Below, piece by piece: positions 1-8,911 of a stretch of DNA of 64,000 nt. Within the stretch, counting starts at the first letter, position 1. The number at the start of each line of letters is the position of its first letter. The notes below the pieces were generated by a model. That model searched no databases and had not been told where the DNA came from. It worked only from the letters and a program-made list of their open reading frames with translations. Position numbers and translations under genes: made by a program. The DNA comes from Sphingobium naphthae (GTDB lineage: Bacteria > Pseudomonadota > Alphaproteobacteria > Sphingomonadales > Sphingomonadaceae), in NCBI RefSeq assembly GCF_020782235.1, contig NZ_JAJGNO010000013.1, forward strand, positions 81,709 to 145,708. Direction: 5' to 3'.

Positions 1-389
1 ACGCCGTCCACAGCGTCGGCCAGCTTCATCAGATAATCGGACAGCAGCAGATAGCTTTGGCGGATGAGGTCGTAGAAGGGATGTTCGGTCCAGGCGGGAT
101 CGGCAAAGCGCCGATCCTTGCGCGCGGCCGGGCTGGTTTCGGGCGCGGGATCGGGCCGGTCGCGCAGCAGGCCGCCCGCGTCCAGGAAACGCTGCCACAG
201 CGCCAGCCCTTCATCGGCGAAACTGGTCTGGATGCGCGCGACGATCGCCGGGTCGAACGGCAGGGTCTGTCCGGTCGATCCCGCCGCCTGTTCCAGCATC
301 AGCTGCTGCGCGCGGCCCAGCACCTGCGTCCATTGCTGCATCTCCTCCAGGGTCGGCAGGCGGGGCTCCAAAACGTCGCTTTCTTGCAT
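1..389 (-). CDS. phaC: Class I poly(3-hydroxyalkanoate) synthase, N-terminal part (runs off the left edge)
   Basis: Polymerises (R)-3-hydroxyacyl-CoA into polyhydroxyalkanoate storage granules. About 129 codons are visible and the reading frame stays open to base 1. The diagnostic N-terminal motif of class I PhaC, DRRFADPAW followed by PFYDLIRQSYLL, is seen from about residue 92; the catalytic alpha/beta-hydrolase core lies outside the window. The start at 389 is chosen because AGGAGG sits nine bases upstream; an in-frame ATG at 398 is too close to that site. It is divergent from the aminotransferase at 532, with a 142-bp shared promoter region. Confidence 0.9.
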   Translation of the reverse strand, partial: MQESDVLEPRLPTLEEMQQWTQVLGRAQQLMLEQAAGSTGQTLPFDPAIVARIQTSFADEGLALWQRFLDAGGLLRDRPDPAPETSPAARKDRRFADPAWTEHPFYDLIRQSYLLLSDYLMKLADAVDG

Positions 390-531
390 GGCCACCATCC
401 TCCTCCTGGCATTGCGCGGGCCGCGGCTTTCGCTGGCAAGTCCTTATCCGGCCGGTTATAGCCCGATTATGACACGCCGGCGGCGCGTCACGCACTATTC
501 CCTACAGGAAGCTTTCAGGAAAGCCCCGATA

Positions 532-1743
532 ATGTCCGAAGAATTCTACCGCATGAAGCGCCTGCCGCCCTATGTCATCGCCGAAGTGAATGCGATGCGG
601 GCCGCGGCGCGTGCGGCGGGAGAGGATATTATCGACCTGGGCATGGGCAATCCCGACCTGCCCCCGCCCGACCATGTCATCGACAAGCTGGTCGAAGTGG
701 CGCGCAAGCCGAGCGCCCATGGCTATTCCCAGTCGCGCGGCATTCCCGGCCTGCGCAAGGCGCAGGCGAACTATTATGGCCGCCGCTTCGGCGTCGATGT
801 CGATCCGGAGACCGAAGTCGTCGTCACCATGGGATCGAAGGAGGGGCTCGCCAGCCTGGCCACCGCGATCACCGAACCGGGCGACGTCGTGCTGGCGCCC
901 AACCCCAGCTACCCGATCCACACATTCGGCTTCATCATCGCGGGCGCGACCATCCGGTCGGTGCCCACGACGCCGGACGAAACCTATTTCCGCTCGCTCG
1001 ACCGCGCCATGGCCTTCACCGTGCCGCGCCCGTCGATCCTGGTGGTGAACTATCCGTCCAACCCCACGGCCGAGACGGTGGACCTGGCCTTCTACGAGCG
1101 GCTGGTGGCCTGGGCGAAGGAGAACAAGGTCTGGATCCTGTCCGACCTTGCCTATTCCGAACTTTATTATGACGGCAATCCGACGCCTTCCATCCTGCAG
1201 GTGCCGGGCGCGAAGGACGTCGCGATCGAGTTCACCTCGCTCAGCAAAACCTATTCCATGGCCGGGTGGCGCATGGGCTTTGCCGTGGGCAACAAGACGC
1301 TGATCGCGGCGATGACGCGGGTGAAATCCTATCTCGACTATGGCGCCTTCACGCCGATCCAGGCGGCGGCCTGCGCCGCGCTCAACGGCCCCCAGGACAT
1401 CGTCGAGAAGAACCGCCTGCTCTACCACAAGCGCCGCGACGTGCTGGTGGAAAGCTTCGGCCGGGCGGGATGGGACATTCCCGCTGCGCGCGCGTCGATG
1501 TTCTGCTGGGCGCCGCTGCCGCCCGCGCTCAAGGACATGGGAAGCCTGGAATTTTCCAAGCAGTTGCTCACCCATGCCAAGGTCGCGGTCGCGCCGGGCG
1601 TCGGCTATGGCGAGGATGGCGAAGGCTATGTCCGCATCGCCATGGTCGAAAATGAACAGCGGCTGCGCCAGGCGGCGCGCAACGTGAAGAAATATCTCCA
1701 GTCGATGGGCATCAACACGCCCACGTCCAAGGGCGCGGCCTGA
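532..1743 (+). CDS. Class I/II PLP-dependent aminotransferase (AlaC/LL-DAP aminotransferase-like)
   Basis: 403 residues, a fold-type I PLP aminotransferase. The PLP lysine is K239 in SLSKTYSMAGWRMGF, and the N-terminus contains the family signature DLGMGNPDLPPP. Relatives are annotated as alanine aminotransferase AlaC (glutamate-pyruvate transamination) or LL-diaminopimelate aminotransferase; the sequence alone does not settle the substrate. The open frame extends upstream, but the ATG at 532 has AGGA about 11 bases before it and begins at the conserved MSEEFYRMKRLPPYV, so the upstream extension is not used. Confidence 0.93.
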   Translation: MSEEFYRMKRLPPYVIAEVNAMRAAARAAGEDIIDLGMGNPDLPPPDHVIDKLVEVARKPSAHGYSQSRGIPGLRKAQANYYGRRFGVDVDPETEVVVTMGSKEGLASLATAITEPGDVVLAPNPSYPIHTFGFIIAGATIRSVPTTPDETYFRSLDRAMAFTVPRPSILVVNYPSNPTAETVDLAFYERLVAWAKENKVWILSDLAYSELYYDGNPTPSILQVPGAKDVAIEFTSLSKTYSMAGWRMGFAVGNKTLIAAMTRVKSYLDYGAFTPIQAAACAALNGPQDIVEKNRLLYHKRRDVLVESFGRAGWDIPAARASMFCWAPLPPALKDMGSLEFSKQLLTHAKVAVAPGVGYGEDGEGYVRIAMVENEQRLRQAARNVKKYLQSMGINTPTSKGAA

Positions 1744-1763
1744 GCGGCTCTGGAGGCGGCGCG

Positions 1764-2270
1764 ATGAGCGGCATGATGGTCCTGCCCCAGGTCAGCCAGG
1801 TCGCGGCGACCATCCAGCTGGCGGTCGCGCCGGTGTTCATGCTGGCGGGGCTGGGCGCGTTCCTCAATGTCTGCGCCGGGCGGCTGGCGCGCGTGATCGA
1901 CCGGGCGCGCAAGGTCGAACAGAGCGTGCTGGTGACGCGCGGGCGCGAGCATGACCGGCTGGTCGCGGAAATCCGCGTGCTCGACAAGCGGATGAGCGTC
2001 GTCAACGGCGCGATCTTCCTGTCAGTCGCGTCGGGCTGCGCCATCTGCCTGGTCGTCATGCTGCTGTTCGCCGCCGAATTGTTCGACGCGCATCTGGGCA
2101 CGGCGATCGCGCTGATCTTCATCCTGGCGATGCTGCTGCAGACCGCCGCCTTCGCGACCTTCATCCAGGAAATACGCCTGGCGTCGCGCACCATCCACAT
2201 CCGCAACGAAGTGCTGTTCCACCAGGCGGAGGAGGAAGAGGATGACAGCGAGGCCAGCACCGGCGCATGA
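1764..2270 (+). CDS. DUF2721 family inner-membrane protein
   Basis: 168 residues. A hydrophobic segment at about 16-38, an amphipathic charged stretch (RLARVIDRARKVEQ) and two further hydrophobic segments at about 75-120 match the DUF2721 layout. The C-terminus is acidic (EEEEDDSEAS). It lies 20 bp after the aminotransferase and its stop codon overlaps the next start (ATGA), so the three genes may be co-transcribed. Function unknown. Confidence 0.85.
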   Translation: MSGMMVLPQVSQVAATIQLAVAPVFMLAGLGAFLNVCAGRLARVIDRARKVEQSVLVTRGREHDRLVAEIRVLDKRMSVVNGAIFLSVASGCAICLVVMLLFAAELFDAHLGTAIALIFILAMLLQTAAFATFIQEIRLASRTIHIRNEVLFHQAEEEEDDSEASTGA

Positions 2271-2821
2271 CCAGGTTCACCGTCAATGACCGGCCGGTGC
2301 AATATCGGATGGACCCGGACACGCCCCTGCTGTGGGCGCTGCGCGACGCGTCGAACCTGACCGGCACCAAATATGGGTGCGGCACCGGCGATTGCGGCGC
2401 CTGCACGGTGGACATCGATGGCGAGGCGGTGCGATCCTGCCAGGTGACCATCGCCCATGCCGAAGGGCGTTTCGTCACCACGATCGAGGCGCTGTCGCCC
2501 GATCGCGGCCATCCGCTGCAACAGGCCTTCGCCGCCGACAATGTGTCGCAATGCGGCTATTGCATCCCCGGCATGATCATGGCGGCATCGGTGCTGCTGC
2601 GGCGGAATGCCGATCCGACCGACGAGCAGATCGACGCGGCGATCACCAATATCTGCCGCTGCGGCATCTATCCCCGGCTGCGCGGCGCGATCAAGCGCGC
2701 GGGCCGGATCATGCGCGGCGAGGAGCAGATCGCCGCCGCCCCGCCCCCCGGCATCACGCCCGAAGCGGCGGCGCGCACCGTGCCCGCGCTCGGCCGGCCC
2801 GGCGTTCAACCGAAGCGATAG
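2267..2821 (+). CDS. (2Fe-2S)-binding small subunit of xanthine-oxidase-family hydroxylase (IorA-like), orphan
   Basis: 184 residues. Two [2Fe-2S] sites are intact: a plant-ferredoxin type site (C38, C43, C46, C58) and an all-helical site (C96, C99, C130, C132). This is the layout of the small electron-transfer subunit of molybdenum hydroxylases such as isoquinoline 1-oxidoreductase or aldehyde oxidase. Normally a molybdopterin large subunit (IorB/CoxL type) follows. Here the next gene is convergent and unrelated, and overlaps the 3' end by 16 bp. The start overlaps the stop of the DUF2721 gene. Confidence 0.92.
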   Translation: MTRFTVNDRPVQYRMDPDTPLLWALRDASNLTGTKYGCGTGDCGACTVDIDGEAVRSCQVTIAHAEGRFVTTIEALSPDRGHPLQQAFAADNVSQCGYCIPGMIMAASVLLRRNADPTDEQIDAAITNICRCGIYPRLRGAIKRAGRIMRGEEQIAAAPPPGITPEAAARTVPALGRPGVQPKR

Positions 2822-3660
2822 CCCGACACGGTCCAGCCCAGCACCGAACTGCGATGCGTGCAGGTCGCGGGCGATCGGTCGCCCGCGCCCAGCGCCACCA
2901 TCAGCGGCAGCAGATGCTCCTCGCGCGGGTGGGCGAAGCGGGCATGCGGCAGATCCGCCCAGGCGGCGACGCGCGCCGCGCGCTGGTCGGGATCGGCATC
3001 CGTCGCGGCCGCGGTCAGCGCATAGTCCCAGGCGGTCGACGGCGCGATCGCCTGCGGCCCACGCACACGCAGATTGTGGAAGCTCATGCCCGATCCGATG
3101 ATCAGCACGCCTTCGTCGCGCAGCGGGGCGAGCGCGCGCCCGGCGGCGATATGGACGGCGGGATCGAGATCGCGGCGCAGCGACAGCTGCGCGAGCGGAA
3201 TGTCGGCGTCCGGCAGCGCGACCTTCATCGGGATGAAGACGCCATGGTCCCAGCCGCGTGCCGTCTCCTCGCGCGTGGTGAAGCCCCCGCCGCGCAGCAG
3301 GTCGGCGGCGCGGCGCGCGACATCGGGCGCGCCGGGCGCATCCCAGCGCAGCTGGTAAGTATGGGGCGGAAAGCCGTGATAGTCGAACAGCAGGGGCGGC
3401 CGATCGCCGACATGGACGGTGAAGTCCGCCGCCTCCCAATGGCCCGACACCAGCAGGATCGCGCGTGGCCGGGCCGGCAGATCGGCGACCAGCCCGCTGA
3501 GATAATCCTGCATCGGCTGCCACATCGGATCGCTCTGGACGCGATCGGGATCGGCAGGGTCCATGAAGAAACAGGGGCCGCCGCCATGCGGGATGAACAG
3601 GCTGGGCTGGCGCAGGGCGGCGTCGGGATCGGAAACGGCATCGGTGGACATGGACGCCAT
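2806..3660 (-). CDS. DODA-type extradiol aromatic ring-opening dioxygenase (YgiD-like)
   Basis: 284 residues; class III extradiol dioxygenase superfamily, LigB/DODA branch, which cleaves catecholic rings such as 4,5-DOPA using an active-site metal. Candidate metal ligands are H25 (IPHGGGP), H74 (VSGHWE), the His in GWDHGVF and the His in REEHLLPL. An alternative start MSTD lies three codons downstream. It is convergent with the ferredoxin-type subunit gene, with a 16-bp overlap. The substrate is not known. Confidence 0.9.
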   Translation of the reverse strand: MASMSTDAVSDPDAALRQPSLFIPHGGGPCFFMDPADPDRVQSDPMWQPMQDYLSGLVADLPARPRAILLVSGHWEAADFTVHVGDRPPLLFDYHGFPPHTYQLRWDAPGAPDVARRAADLLRGGGFTTREETARGWDHGVFIPMKVALPDADIPLAQLSLRRDLDPAVHIAAGRALAPLRDEGVLIIGSGMSFHNLRVRGPQAIAPSTAWDYALTAAATDADPDQRAARVAAWADLPHARFAHPREEHLLPLMVALGAGDRSPATCTHRSSVLGWTVSGYRFG

Positions 3661-3724
3661 ATCGGCAACGCCCGGTCCTCTCGCAACGGCAAGCGGCGAA
3701 ACCGAGCGTTTCGTCGCCGCCGCC

Positions 3725-6289
3725 TCAGGTGCCGGGATTGATCACCGGCTCCAGCGCCTGCGCCAGCGTCGCGCCCGAATAGGGCTTCTTGACCAGCGTC
3801 ACATCCTGAAACCGGGGCGGCAATTCCAGCCCGTCGCCATAACCGGTGGCGAAGAGGAAGGGGATGCCGCGCTCCGCCAGCAGGTCGGCGACCGGCAGGC
3901 TGTTTTCATGGCCCAGGTTGAAATCCAGCACGGCGACATCGACGCTGTTGAGCGCGATCGCTTCGCGCGCGCGGCCGATGCTGGCGGCGGTGAACACGTC
4001 CGCGCCCAGATCGCGCAGCGCATCCTCCCCATCCATGGCGATGATCATATTGTCTTCGACCAGCAGCACGTTGCGGCCCAGCAGCAGGCCCGGCGTAACG
4101 GCCGCCGCGGGGCGCGCGCGCTCGCGATCCGCGCTGTCGGCCAGCACCGACACGACATGGCGCGACGGGATGCAGAAATGCGCTTCGATCCCGCCCAGCC
4201 GATAAGTGATTTCCGCATGGCCGCCCAGATCATAGGGGATGGAGCGTTCGATCACGGTCGATCCGAAGCCCCGGCGCGTCGGCGCCACGACCGGGGGACC
4301 GCCGCTTTCGGTCCAGTCGATCAGCAGGCTGCCATCCTGGTCCACGCGCCAGTCGATCGCGACCGTGCCATGGTCCGACAAAGCGCCATATTTGGCCGCA
4401 TTGGTCAGCATTTCATGGATGACCAGCGCCAGCACGGTGAAGCAGGCCGGCGTCAGCATGACATTGGGGCCGCTCAGCCGCACCCGATCGCTGCGCTCGC
4501 CCAGATAGGCGCCAGCCTCCACTTCGATAAGGTCGATGAGCCGCGCGGGGCTCCAGCGGTCGGCGGTGATCTGGTCATGCGCGCGCGCGAGCGCATGGAC
4601 GCGGCTTTCCAGCGTGCCGATGAACTGGTCGACCGACTGGGCGCTGTCGCGCGTCTGCGAAATGAGGCCGCGGATGAGCGACAGGATGTTGCGCACGCGG
4701 TGATTGAGCTCGGCGATCAGCAATTCCTGCTTCTCATGCGCCCGCTGCCGTTCCGCATCGGCCGAATCGGACAGGCGCAGGATCACTTCCAGCAAGGCCG
4801 TACGCAGCGCTTCGGCGACGCGCAGTTCGGCCGGCGTGAAGGGCAAGGCGGTGCCCTTCACCAGTTCCGACCATTCCTCGAAGCTCTTGCGCGGGGTCAG
4901 GCGCGGGCCGTTGGGGCCATATTCGATATGCTTGTCCTGCTTGCCCGCCCAGCGCACCGAGCGCAGCTGCTCCGCGCGGAACAGCACGACATAGTCGCGC
5001 GGCCGGCGCGAGATCGGAATGGCGAGCAGGCCCGCCGCGCGATCGGCATGGGCAGCGGCATCGGGCAGCAGGCGCGACAGATTGTCGGTGGTGAACACCT
5101 GGCTCGCAGCCACGCGGTTGAGCATCGACACGATCGCCGCAAAAGCGGGTTCATCGGGCGTCAGGCCCGAAAAGGTCATCTGCCCGTCGATATAGACGCC
5201 CACGCCATCGGCCGGGATGGTGTCGATCACGATATCGCCCAGCCAGCGGGCGTTGGACAGCAGGTCATGATCCTGCGCCACCGCCGACAGCAGCCGGTCG
5301 GCCACCTGCCGCGCCTTGCCCTCATAAGAGGCGGTTTCGGCGCGCTCGCGGCTTTCGAGCATCATCGAGAAGATCTGGCCGAACAGTTCGGCGGCGCTAC
5401 GCTGCGCGAAGGTCGGCAGCCGCGCTTCATAATGGTGACAGGCGAACAGGCCCCACAGCTTGCCATCGACGATGATCGAAATGGAGAGCGAGGCGCCCAC
5501 GCCCATGTTGCGCAGATATTCGATATGGATCGGCGAGACGGCGCGAGTCAGGCAGAGCGACATGTCGAGTGCCGCGCCGGTGGGGTCGACCGCGGGCACG
5601 ACCGGCACCGGATCCGACTGGACGTCGGCAATGATGCGAAAGATGTTGCGCAGGTAGAGGGCGCGGGCCTGAGCCGGAATGTCGGACGCGGGATAGTGCA
5701 GCCCGAAGAAGCTTTCGATCCCCGGCCGCAGCGCTTCGGCCACGACTTCTCCATCGCCGCCATCGGCGAAGCGATAGACCATGACGCGGTCGAAGCCGGT
5801 CAGCGCCCGCACCTGGCGCGCGCCGTCCCGCAGGAAGGCAGACATGCCCTCCGCCTGGGCAAGGCGCGAGACCATGGAGCGGACCGTGCTGCTGGCTTCC
5901 ATTTCGTCATGGCTGGCGGGCTCCGCCTCCACCACCACCATCGGGCCGGAAAAATGCACCGCCACGTCGAATGCGGGGCCGCCTTCGATCAGCGGCACCG
6001 AAAAGAGGCGCTCGACCGAATCCGGGCCGCGCAGCAAGGTGATGCGGTTACGCAGCGCATGGATGGCGTCGCTGGCGAGGATGTCGCTGATCGGGCGACC
6101 GAGCATGTCGTCGGGCGACAGGCCGATAAAGTCCGCGCTGTTGGCCGACACGCGCGCCACCAGCCAGTCGGCCGTCAACGCGATCAGGAAGCCGAAGGGC
6201 TGGACCTTGCCCAGCACATGGATCGGTTCCCGATCGCAATTGCTGAGGTCGACCGCATAGTCGGGGCCGTTTGCGCCGCCATCAGCCAT
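3725..6289 (-). CDS. bphP: Bacteriophytochrome: PAS-GAF-PHY sensor, HWE histidine kinase and C-terminal receiver domain
   Basis: 854 residues. Red/far-red photoreceptor kinase. PAS at about 10-115 carries C18 (NCDREPIH), the biliverdin-attachment cysteine typical of bacterial phytochromes. GAF at about 140-310 contains PASDIP at 200-205. PHY at about 320-490 has the tongue motif PRKSFEEW at 466-473. The kinase is of the HWE/HisKA_2 class, with phospho-acceptor H530 in ELNHRVRN and an ATP-binding region with HEMLTNAAKYG. A receiver domain at about 738-850 has phospho-acceptor D789. The ATG at 6289 overlaps the end of the heme oxygenase gene by 8 bp, so sensor and chromophore synthesis are translationally linked. 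Confidence 0.95.
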   Translation of the reverse strand: MADGGANGPDYAVDLSNCDREPIHVLGKVQPFGFLIALTADWLVARVSANSADFIGLSPDDMLGRPISDILASDAIHALRNRITLLRGPDSVERLFSVPLIEGGPAFDVAVHFSGPMVVVEAEPASHDEMEASSTVRSMVSRLAQAEGMSAFLRDGARQVRALTGFDRVMVYRFADGGDGEVVAEALRPGIESFFGLHYPASDIPAQARALYLRNIFRIIADVQSDPVPVVPAVDPTGAALDMSLCLTRAVSPIHIEYLRNMGVGASLSISIIVDGKLWGLFACHHYEARLPTFAQRSAAELFGQIFSMMLESRERAETASYEGKARQVADRLLSAVAQDHDLLSNARWLGDIVIDTIPADGVGVYIDGQMTFSGLTPDEPAFAAIVSMLNRVAASQVFTTDNLSRLLPDAAAHADRAAGLLAIPISRRPRDYVVLFRAEQLRSVRWAGKQDKHIEYGPNGPRLTPRKSFEEWSELVKGTALPFTPAELRVAEALRTALLEVILRLSDSADAERQRAHEKQELLIAELNHRVRNILSLIRGLISQTRDSAQSVDQFIGTLESRVHALARAHDQITADRWSPARLIDLIEVEAGAYLGERSDRVRLSGPNVMLTPACFTVLALVIHEMLTNAAKYGALSDHGTVAIDWRVDQDGSLLIDWTESGGPPVVAPTRRGFGSTVIERSIPYDLGGHAEITYRLGGIEAHFCIPSRHVVSVLADSADRERARPAAAVTPGLLLGRNVLLVEDNMIIAMDGEDALRDLGADVFTAASIGRAREAIALNSVDVAVLDFNLGHENSLPVADLLAERGIPFLFATGYGDGLELPPRFQDVTLVKKPYSGATLAQALEPVINPGT

Positions 6290-6821
6290 GGGCCACCGCC
6301 TTCTGCTGCGTCGCGGCGGTCGCGAAAAGGGCGAAGGCGGCAAGAGCGCCCTGCACGGCGTCCTCCAACCAGCCTTCGCCGCCCTCCGCAGCAGCGCCGT
6401 CGAGCGCGCGCTGGAAGGCCAACCATTCGCCCTTGCCATGAGCGGCCGACAGATAAGCGTGGGGCAGCCCCGCGCCGACCCGCCGCGCCAGGAAAGCGCC
6501 GCCCAGGCGCGATCCTTCCAGCGCATAGAGCAGCCCCCAGCGAAAGCCGTCGCTGTCCTGCGCTTCGAGCGGGAGCGGCGTCGGCAGGGGCGCGTCGAGC
6601 GCCGCGAGATCCTGCGCCAGCAACGGCATGCGGGTCTGATCGGGGCGCGCGGCAGGCTCCAGCGCCGACAGGGCACGACCATGCGCGCTCAGAAAGGCGG
6701 CATAATCCTGCGGCGTATCGAGCGCGAAGTCCGCGAAGAGGGCGTCCACCCGCTCATGACTCGTCATGGTCGCTTCGCGCAGGGCCTGACGAGTGCGGCC
6801 GGCATCAGGGGATTTCGTCAC
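6282..6821 (-). CDS. bphO: Biliverdin-producing heme oxygenase
   Basis: 179 residues. Oxidises heme to biliverdin, the chromophore of the downstream phytochrome. The proximal heme ligand is probably H22 in TMTSHERVD, and the conserved distal-helix motif LEGSRLGGAFL is present. It overlaps the phytochrome start by 8 bp, the usual bphO-bphP arrangement. It is divergent from the RcnB-like gene at 7063. The 240-bp region between them presumably holds both promoters, but I recognise no specific operator there. Confidence 0.95.
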   Translation of the reverse strand: MTKSPDAGRTRQALREATMTSHERVDALFADFALDTPQDYAAFLSAHGRALSALEPAARPDQTRMPLLAQDLAALDAPLPTPLPLEAQDSDGFRWGLLYALEGSRLGGAFLARRVGAGLPHAYLSAAHGKGEWLAFQRALDGAAAEGGEGWLEDAVQGALAAFALFATAATQQKAVAHG

Positions 6822-7023
6822 TCGGCAGTCCTAAAGGGGATGACAGGGGAATTCTTTGATCTGAATTAGTTTCGCTGCGCGACAGGACGTGTCGCCCCGC
6901 GGATACGTTGAACGTAATAAGAAGTCCCTTCCCCAATAGCCATATGGACCCCCGGATTCTTTCATAAAGCTGACATGCGGGTTCAGCGATCCGACACGCG
7001 CGCCTTTGTAGAAGAGGCGTATC

Positions 7024-7042
7024 AAGGGGCGACCTGCCCCTT
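7024..7042 (+). promoter_or_regulatory. Small hairpin in the leader of the RcnB-like gene
   Basis: AAGGGGC and GCCCCTT form a 7-bp stem around a 5-base loop, about 20 bases before the ATG at 7063. It could affect translation or transcript stability. No regulator site is recognised. Confidence 0.3.
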
Positions 7043-7062
7043 CCTGAAGAAAGTCTGGACGC

Positions 7063-7974
7063 ATGTTCAAGAAGATGATGCTGGCGGGACTGATGAGCGC
7101 GACGGTGTTGAGCGGGATCGCGCCGGCCTATGCGCAGGAACGCGCCGCGCGCAGCGAGCGCGCGACGCGCGGCGGCGGCGATGCGGCCGTGTCGCGCGGC
7201 AACCGCATGACCGCGCCCCGCAACGATGGCGTCCGCGCGCAGCGGCCGCAACAGCGCGCGCAGCAGCGGCCGCGCCAGATGACGCCGACGCGTCCCGACA
7301 ATCGCCTGCGCGGCGAACCGGCGCGCGCGCTGGAGCAGGCGCGCGACCGTCGCGACCAGACGCAGGCGCGGCGCGGCGACCAGCGCGCTGATCGTCCGCA
7401 GACCCGCAATGACTGGCGCGAGGCGCGGCAGGATGCACGCGATGATCGCCGCGACTGGCGAACCGACCGCCGGGACGATCGCCGCGACGACCGGCAGGAT
7501 CGGCGGGACGACCGACGCGATGATCGGCGCGATTGGCGGAGCGACCGGCGCGATGATCGCCGGGAGTGGCGCGATGATCGGCGCGATGCGCGCTGGATCG
7601 GCGAGCGCGACTGGACGAACGGGCGGCGCTATGACGACCGCACCCGCTGGAGCAGCCAGCGACGCTGGGACAATGGCTGGCGGCAGGACCGGCGCTATGA
7701 CTGGCGCAGCTATCGCAGCCGCTATGGCGATCGCTACCGGATCGGCCGCTATTATGCGCCGCGCGGCTGGAGCTATGGCTATCGCTCCTTCTCGGTCGGG
7801 ATTTTCCTCAGCAACCTGCTCTACGCGAATAATTACTGGATCAGCGATCCCTATGCCTATCGCTTGCCGCCCGCCTACGGCACGCTGCGCTGGGTCCGCT
7901 ATTATGACGACGCGCTGCTGGTCGACATTCGCGACGGCTATGTGGTCGACGTGATCCACAATTTCTTCTGGTGA
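7063..7974 (+). CDS. RcnB-like exported protein with a long Arg/Asp-rich repeat region
   Basis: 303 residues. The signal peptide probably ends at AYA-QE (about residue 24). Residues 93-178 are a low-complexity tract of repeated DDRRD/DWR units. The C-terminal domain (about 245-303), with SDPYAYRLPP, LRWVRYYDDALLVD and a terminal FFW, matches the RcnB family (periplasmic nickel/cobalt homeostasis proteins of enterics). Whether the sphingomonad version handles metals is unknown. A very similar domain ends the protein at 8912. It is followed by a good terminator. Confidence 0.88.
   Translation: MFKKMMLAGLMSATVLSGIAPAYAQERAARSERATRGGGDAAVSRGNRMTAPRNDGVRAQRPQQRAQQRPRQMTPTRPDNRLRGEPARALEQARDRRDQTQARRGDQRADRPQTRNDWREARQDARDDRRDWRTDRRDDRRDDRQDRRDDRRDDRRDWRSDRRDDRREWRDDRRDARWIGERDWTNGRRYDDRTRWSSQRRWDNGWRQDRRYDWRSYRSRYGDRYRIGRYYAPRGWSYGYRSFSVGIFLSNLLYANNYWISDPYAYRLPPAYGTLRWVRYYDDALLVDIRDGYVVDVIHNFFW
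7435..7600 (+). repeat. Degenerate in-frame repeats encoding (DDRR[D/E]WR)n
   Basis: Imperfect repeats based on GATGATCGCCGCGACTGGCG encode the DDRRDWR-type units inside the RcnB-like gene. The copies diverge and are in frame, so they are protein-level low complexity rather than an intergenic element. Confidence 0.75.
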
Positions 7975-8013
7975 TCCGTTTCGCTTCCTGAACTGGCCTT
8001 CAGGAGTCACTGG

Positions 8014-8043
8014 CCCCGGCGCGGCGACGCGTCGGGGTCTTTT
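8014..8043 (+). terminator. Rho-independent terminator of the RcnB-like gene
   Basis: A 9-bp stem with one G-U pair (CCCCGGCGC with GCGTCGGGG), a 6-base loop, then TCTTTT. Confidence 0.85.
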
Positions 8044-8076
8044 CATCGGGCCCGGCGCTATGGCAGGAGGGGCGGC

Positions 8077-8766
8077 ATGACCTCTATTCCTGATGATGGC
8101 TGCCTGGATGATGGCGGCGTTGCTTCGCCTGCCCGCGCCAGCATCGGCGACGCCGTGCGCGCGCGGCTGGACCGCAACCCGATGGTGAGCCGCATCGACG
8201 CGCCCAACCTCGACATCTATGGGCGCCAGGCATTTTTGAGCGCGGAGGAATGCGCCGGGCTGCGCACGCTGATCGATTCGAGCGCGCGGCCCTCCACCTT
8301 GTTTTCCGGCAGCGCCAATGCCGAATATCGCACCAGCCACAGCGGCAATCTGTCGCCTTGGGACCCGCTGGTGGAAAGCATCACCAACCGCATCTGCGCG
8401 CTGACGGGCCTGCCCGCCAGTCATGGCGAAACGCTGCAGGGCCAGCGCTATACGCAGGGCCAGGAATACCGCGTCCATTGCGACTATTTCCCGGTGACGG
8501 CCGATTACTGGCAGCAGATGCGCGGCACCGGCGGGCAGCGCACCTGGACCGCGATGATCTATCTGTCGGCGGTCGAAGCCGGGGGCGAAACCCATTTTCC
8601 GCAATGCGAATTCATGGTCCCGCCGGTCGAGGGCATGATCCTGATCTGGAACAACATGACGCGCGACGGAGCGCCCAACCGCTTCAGCCTTCACGCCGCA
8701 CGGCCGGTCGAGCGCGGCACCAAATATGTCGTCACCAAATGGTTTCGGGAGCGCCCCTGGGGCTGA
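8077..8766 (+). CDS. Prolyl-4-hydroxylase-like 2-oxoglutarate/Fe(II) dioxygenase
   Basis: 229 residues. Iron ligands H134 and D136 (YRVHCDYF) and H206 (FSLHAARP), with 2-oxoglutarate-binding K216 (GTKYVVTKW), fit the P4Hc family. There is no signal peptide, so it probably acts in the cytoplasm. Bacterial members hydroxylate proline in proteins such as elongation factors; the target here is unknown. It lies between two RcnB-like genes, but the upstream one has its own terminator. Confidence 0.9.
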   Translation: MTSIPDDGCLDDGGVASPARASIGDAVRARLDRNPMVSRIDAPNLDIYGRQAFLSAEECAGLRTLIDSSARPSTLFSGSANAEYRTSHSGNLSPWDPLVESITNRICALTGLPASHGETLQGQRYTQGQEYRVHCDYFPVTADYWQQMRGTGGQRTWTAMIYLSAVEAGGETHFPQCEFMVPPVEGMILIWNNMTRDGAPNRFSLHAARPVERGTKYVVTKWFRERPWG

Positions 8767-8911
8767 TCGGCCGATACAATTTGCGACATAAATGACTGGA
8801 TTCTGACTGAAACATTCGCCGGCCGTTCAGTTGCTGAGGCCCATATCTCTCCTCACTGGCGCAGGAACCCGACCAGACATCGGTCCCACGCCACGCTGAA
8901 GGAGACCAAAG

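Noticed and set aside
3563..6859. A 1098-codon open frame antisense to the phytochrome and heme oxygenase genes
   Set aside because: It mirrors well-supported genes on the other strand, has a His/Arg/Gln-rich shadow composition and matches no family; high GC removes stops from this frame.
7435..7600. Repeat array considered as a CRISPR or other direct-repeat locus
   Set aside because: The repeats are in frame inside a signal-peptide protein, imperfect and without unique spacers.
6805..8694. A long minus-strand frame rich in Ala, Ile and Pro opposite the RcnB-like gene
   Set aside because: Its repeats are only the reverse reading of the Arg/Asp codons; no start site or domain.
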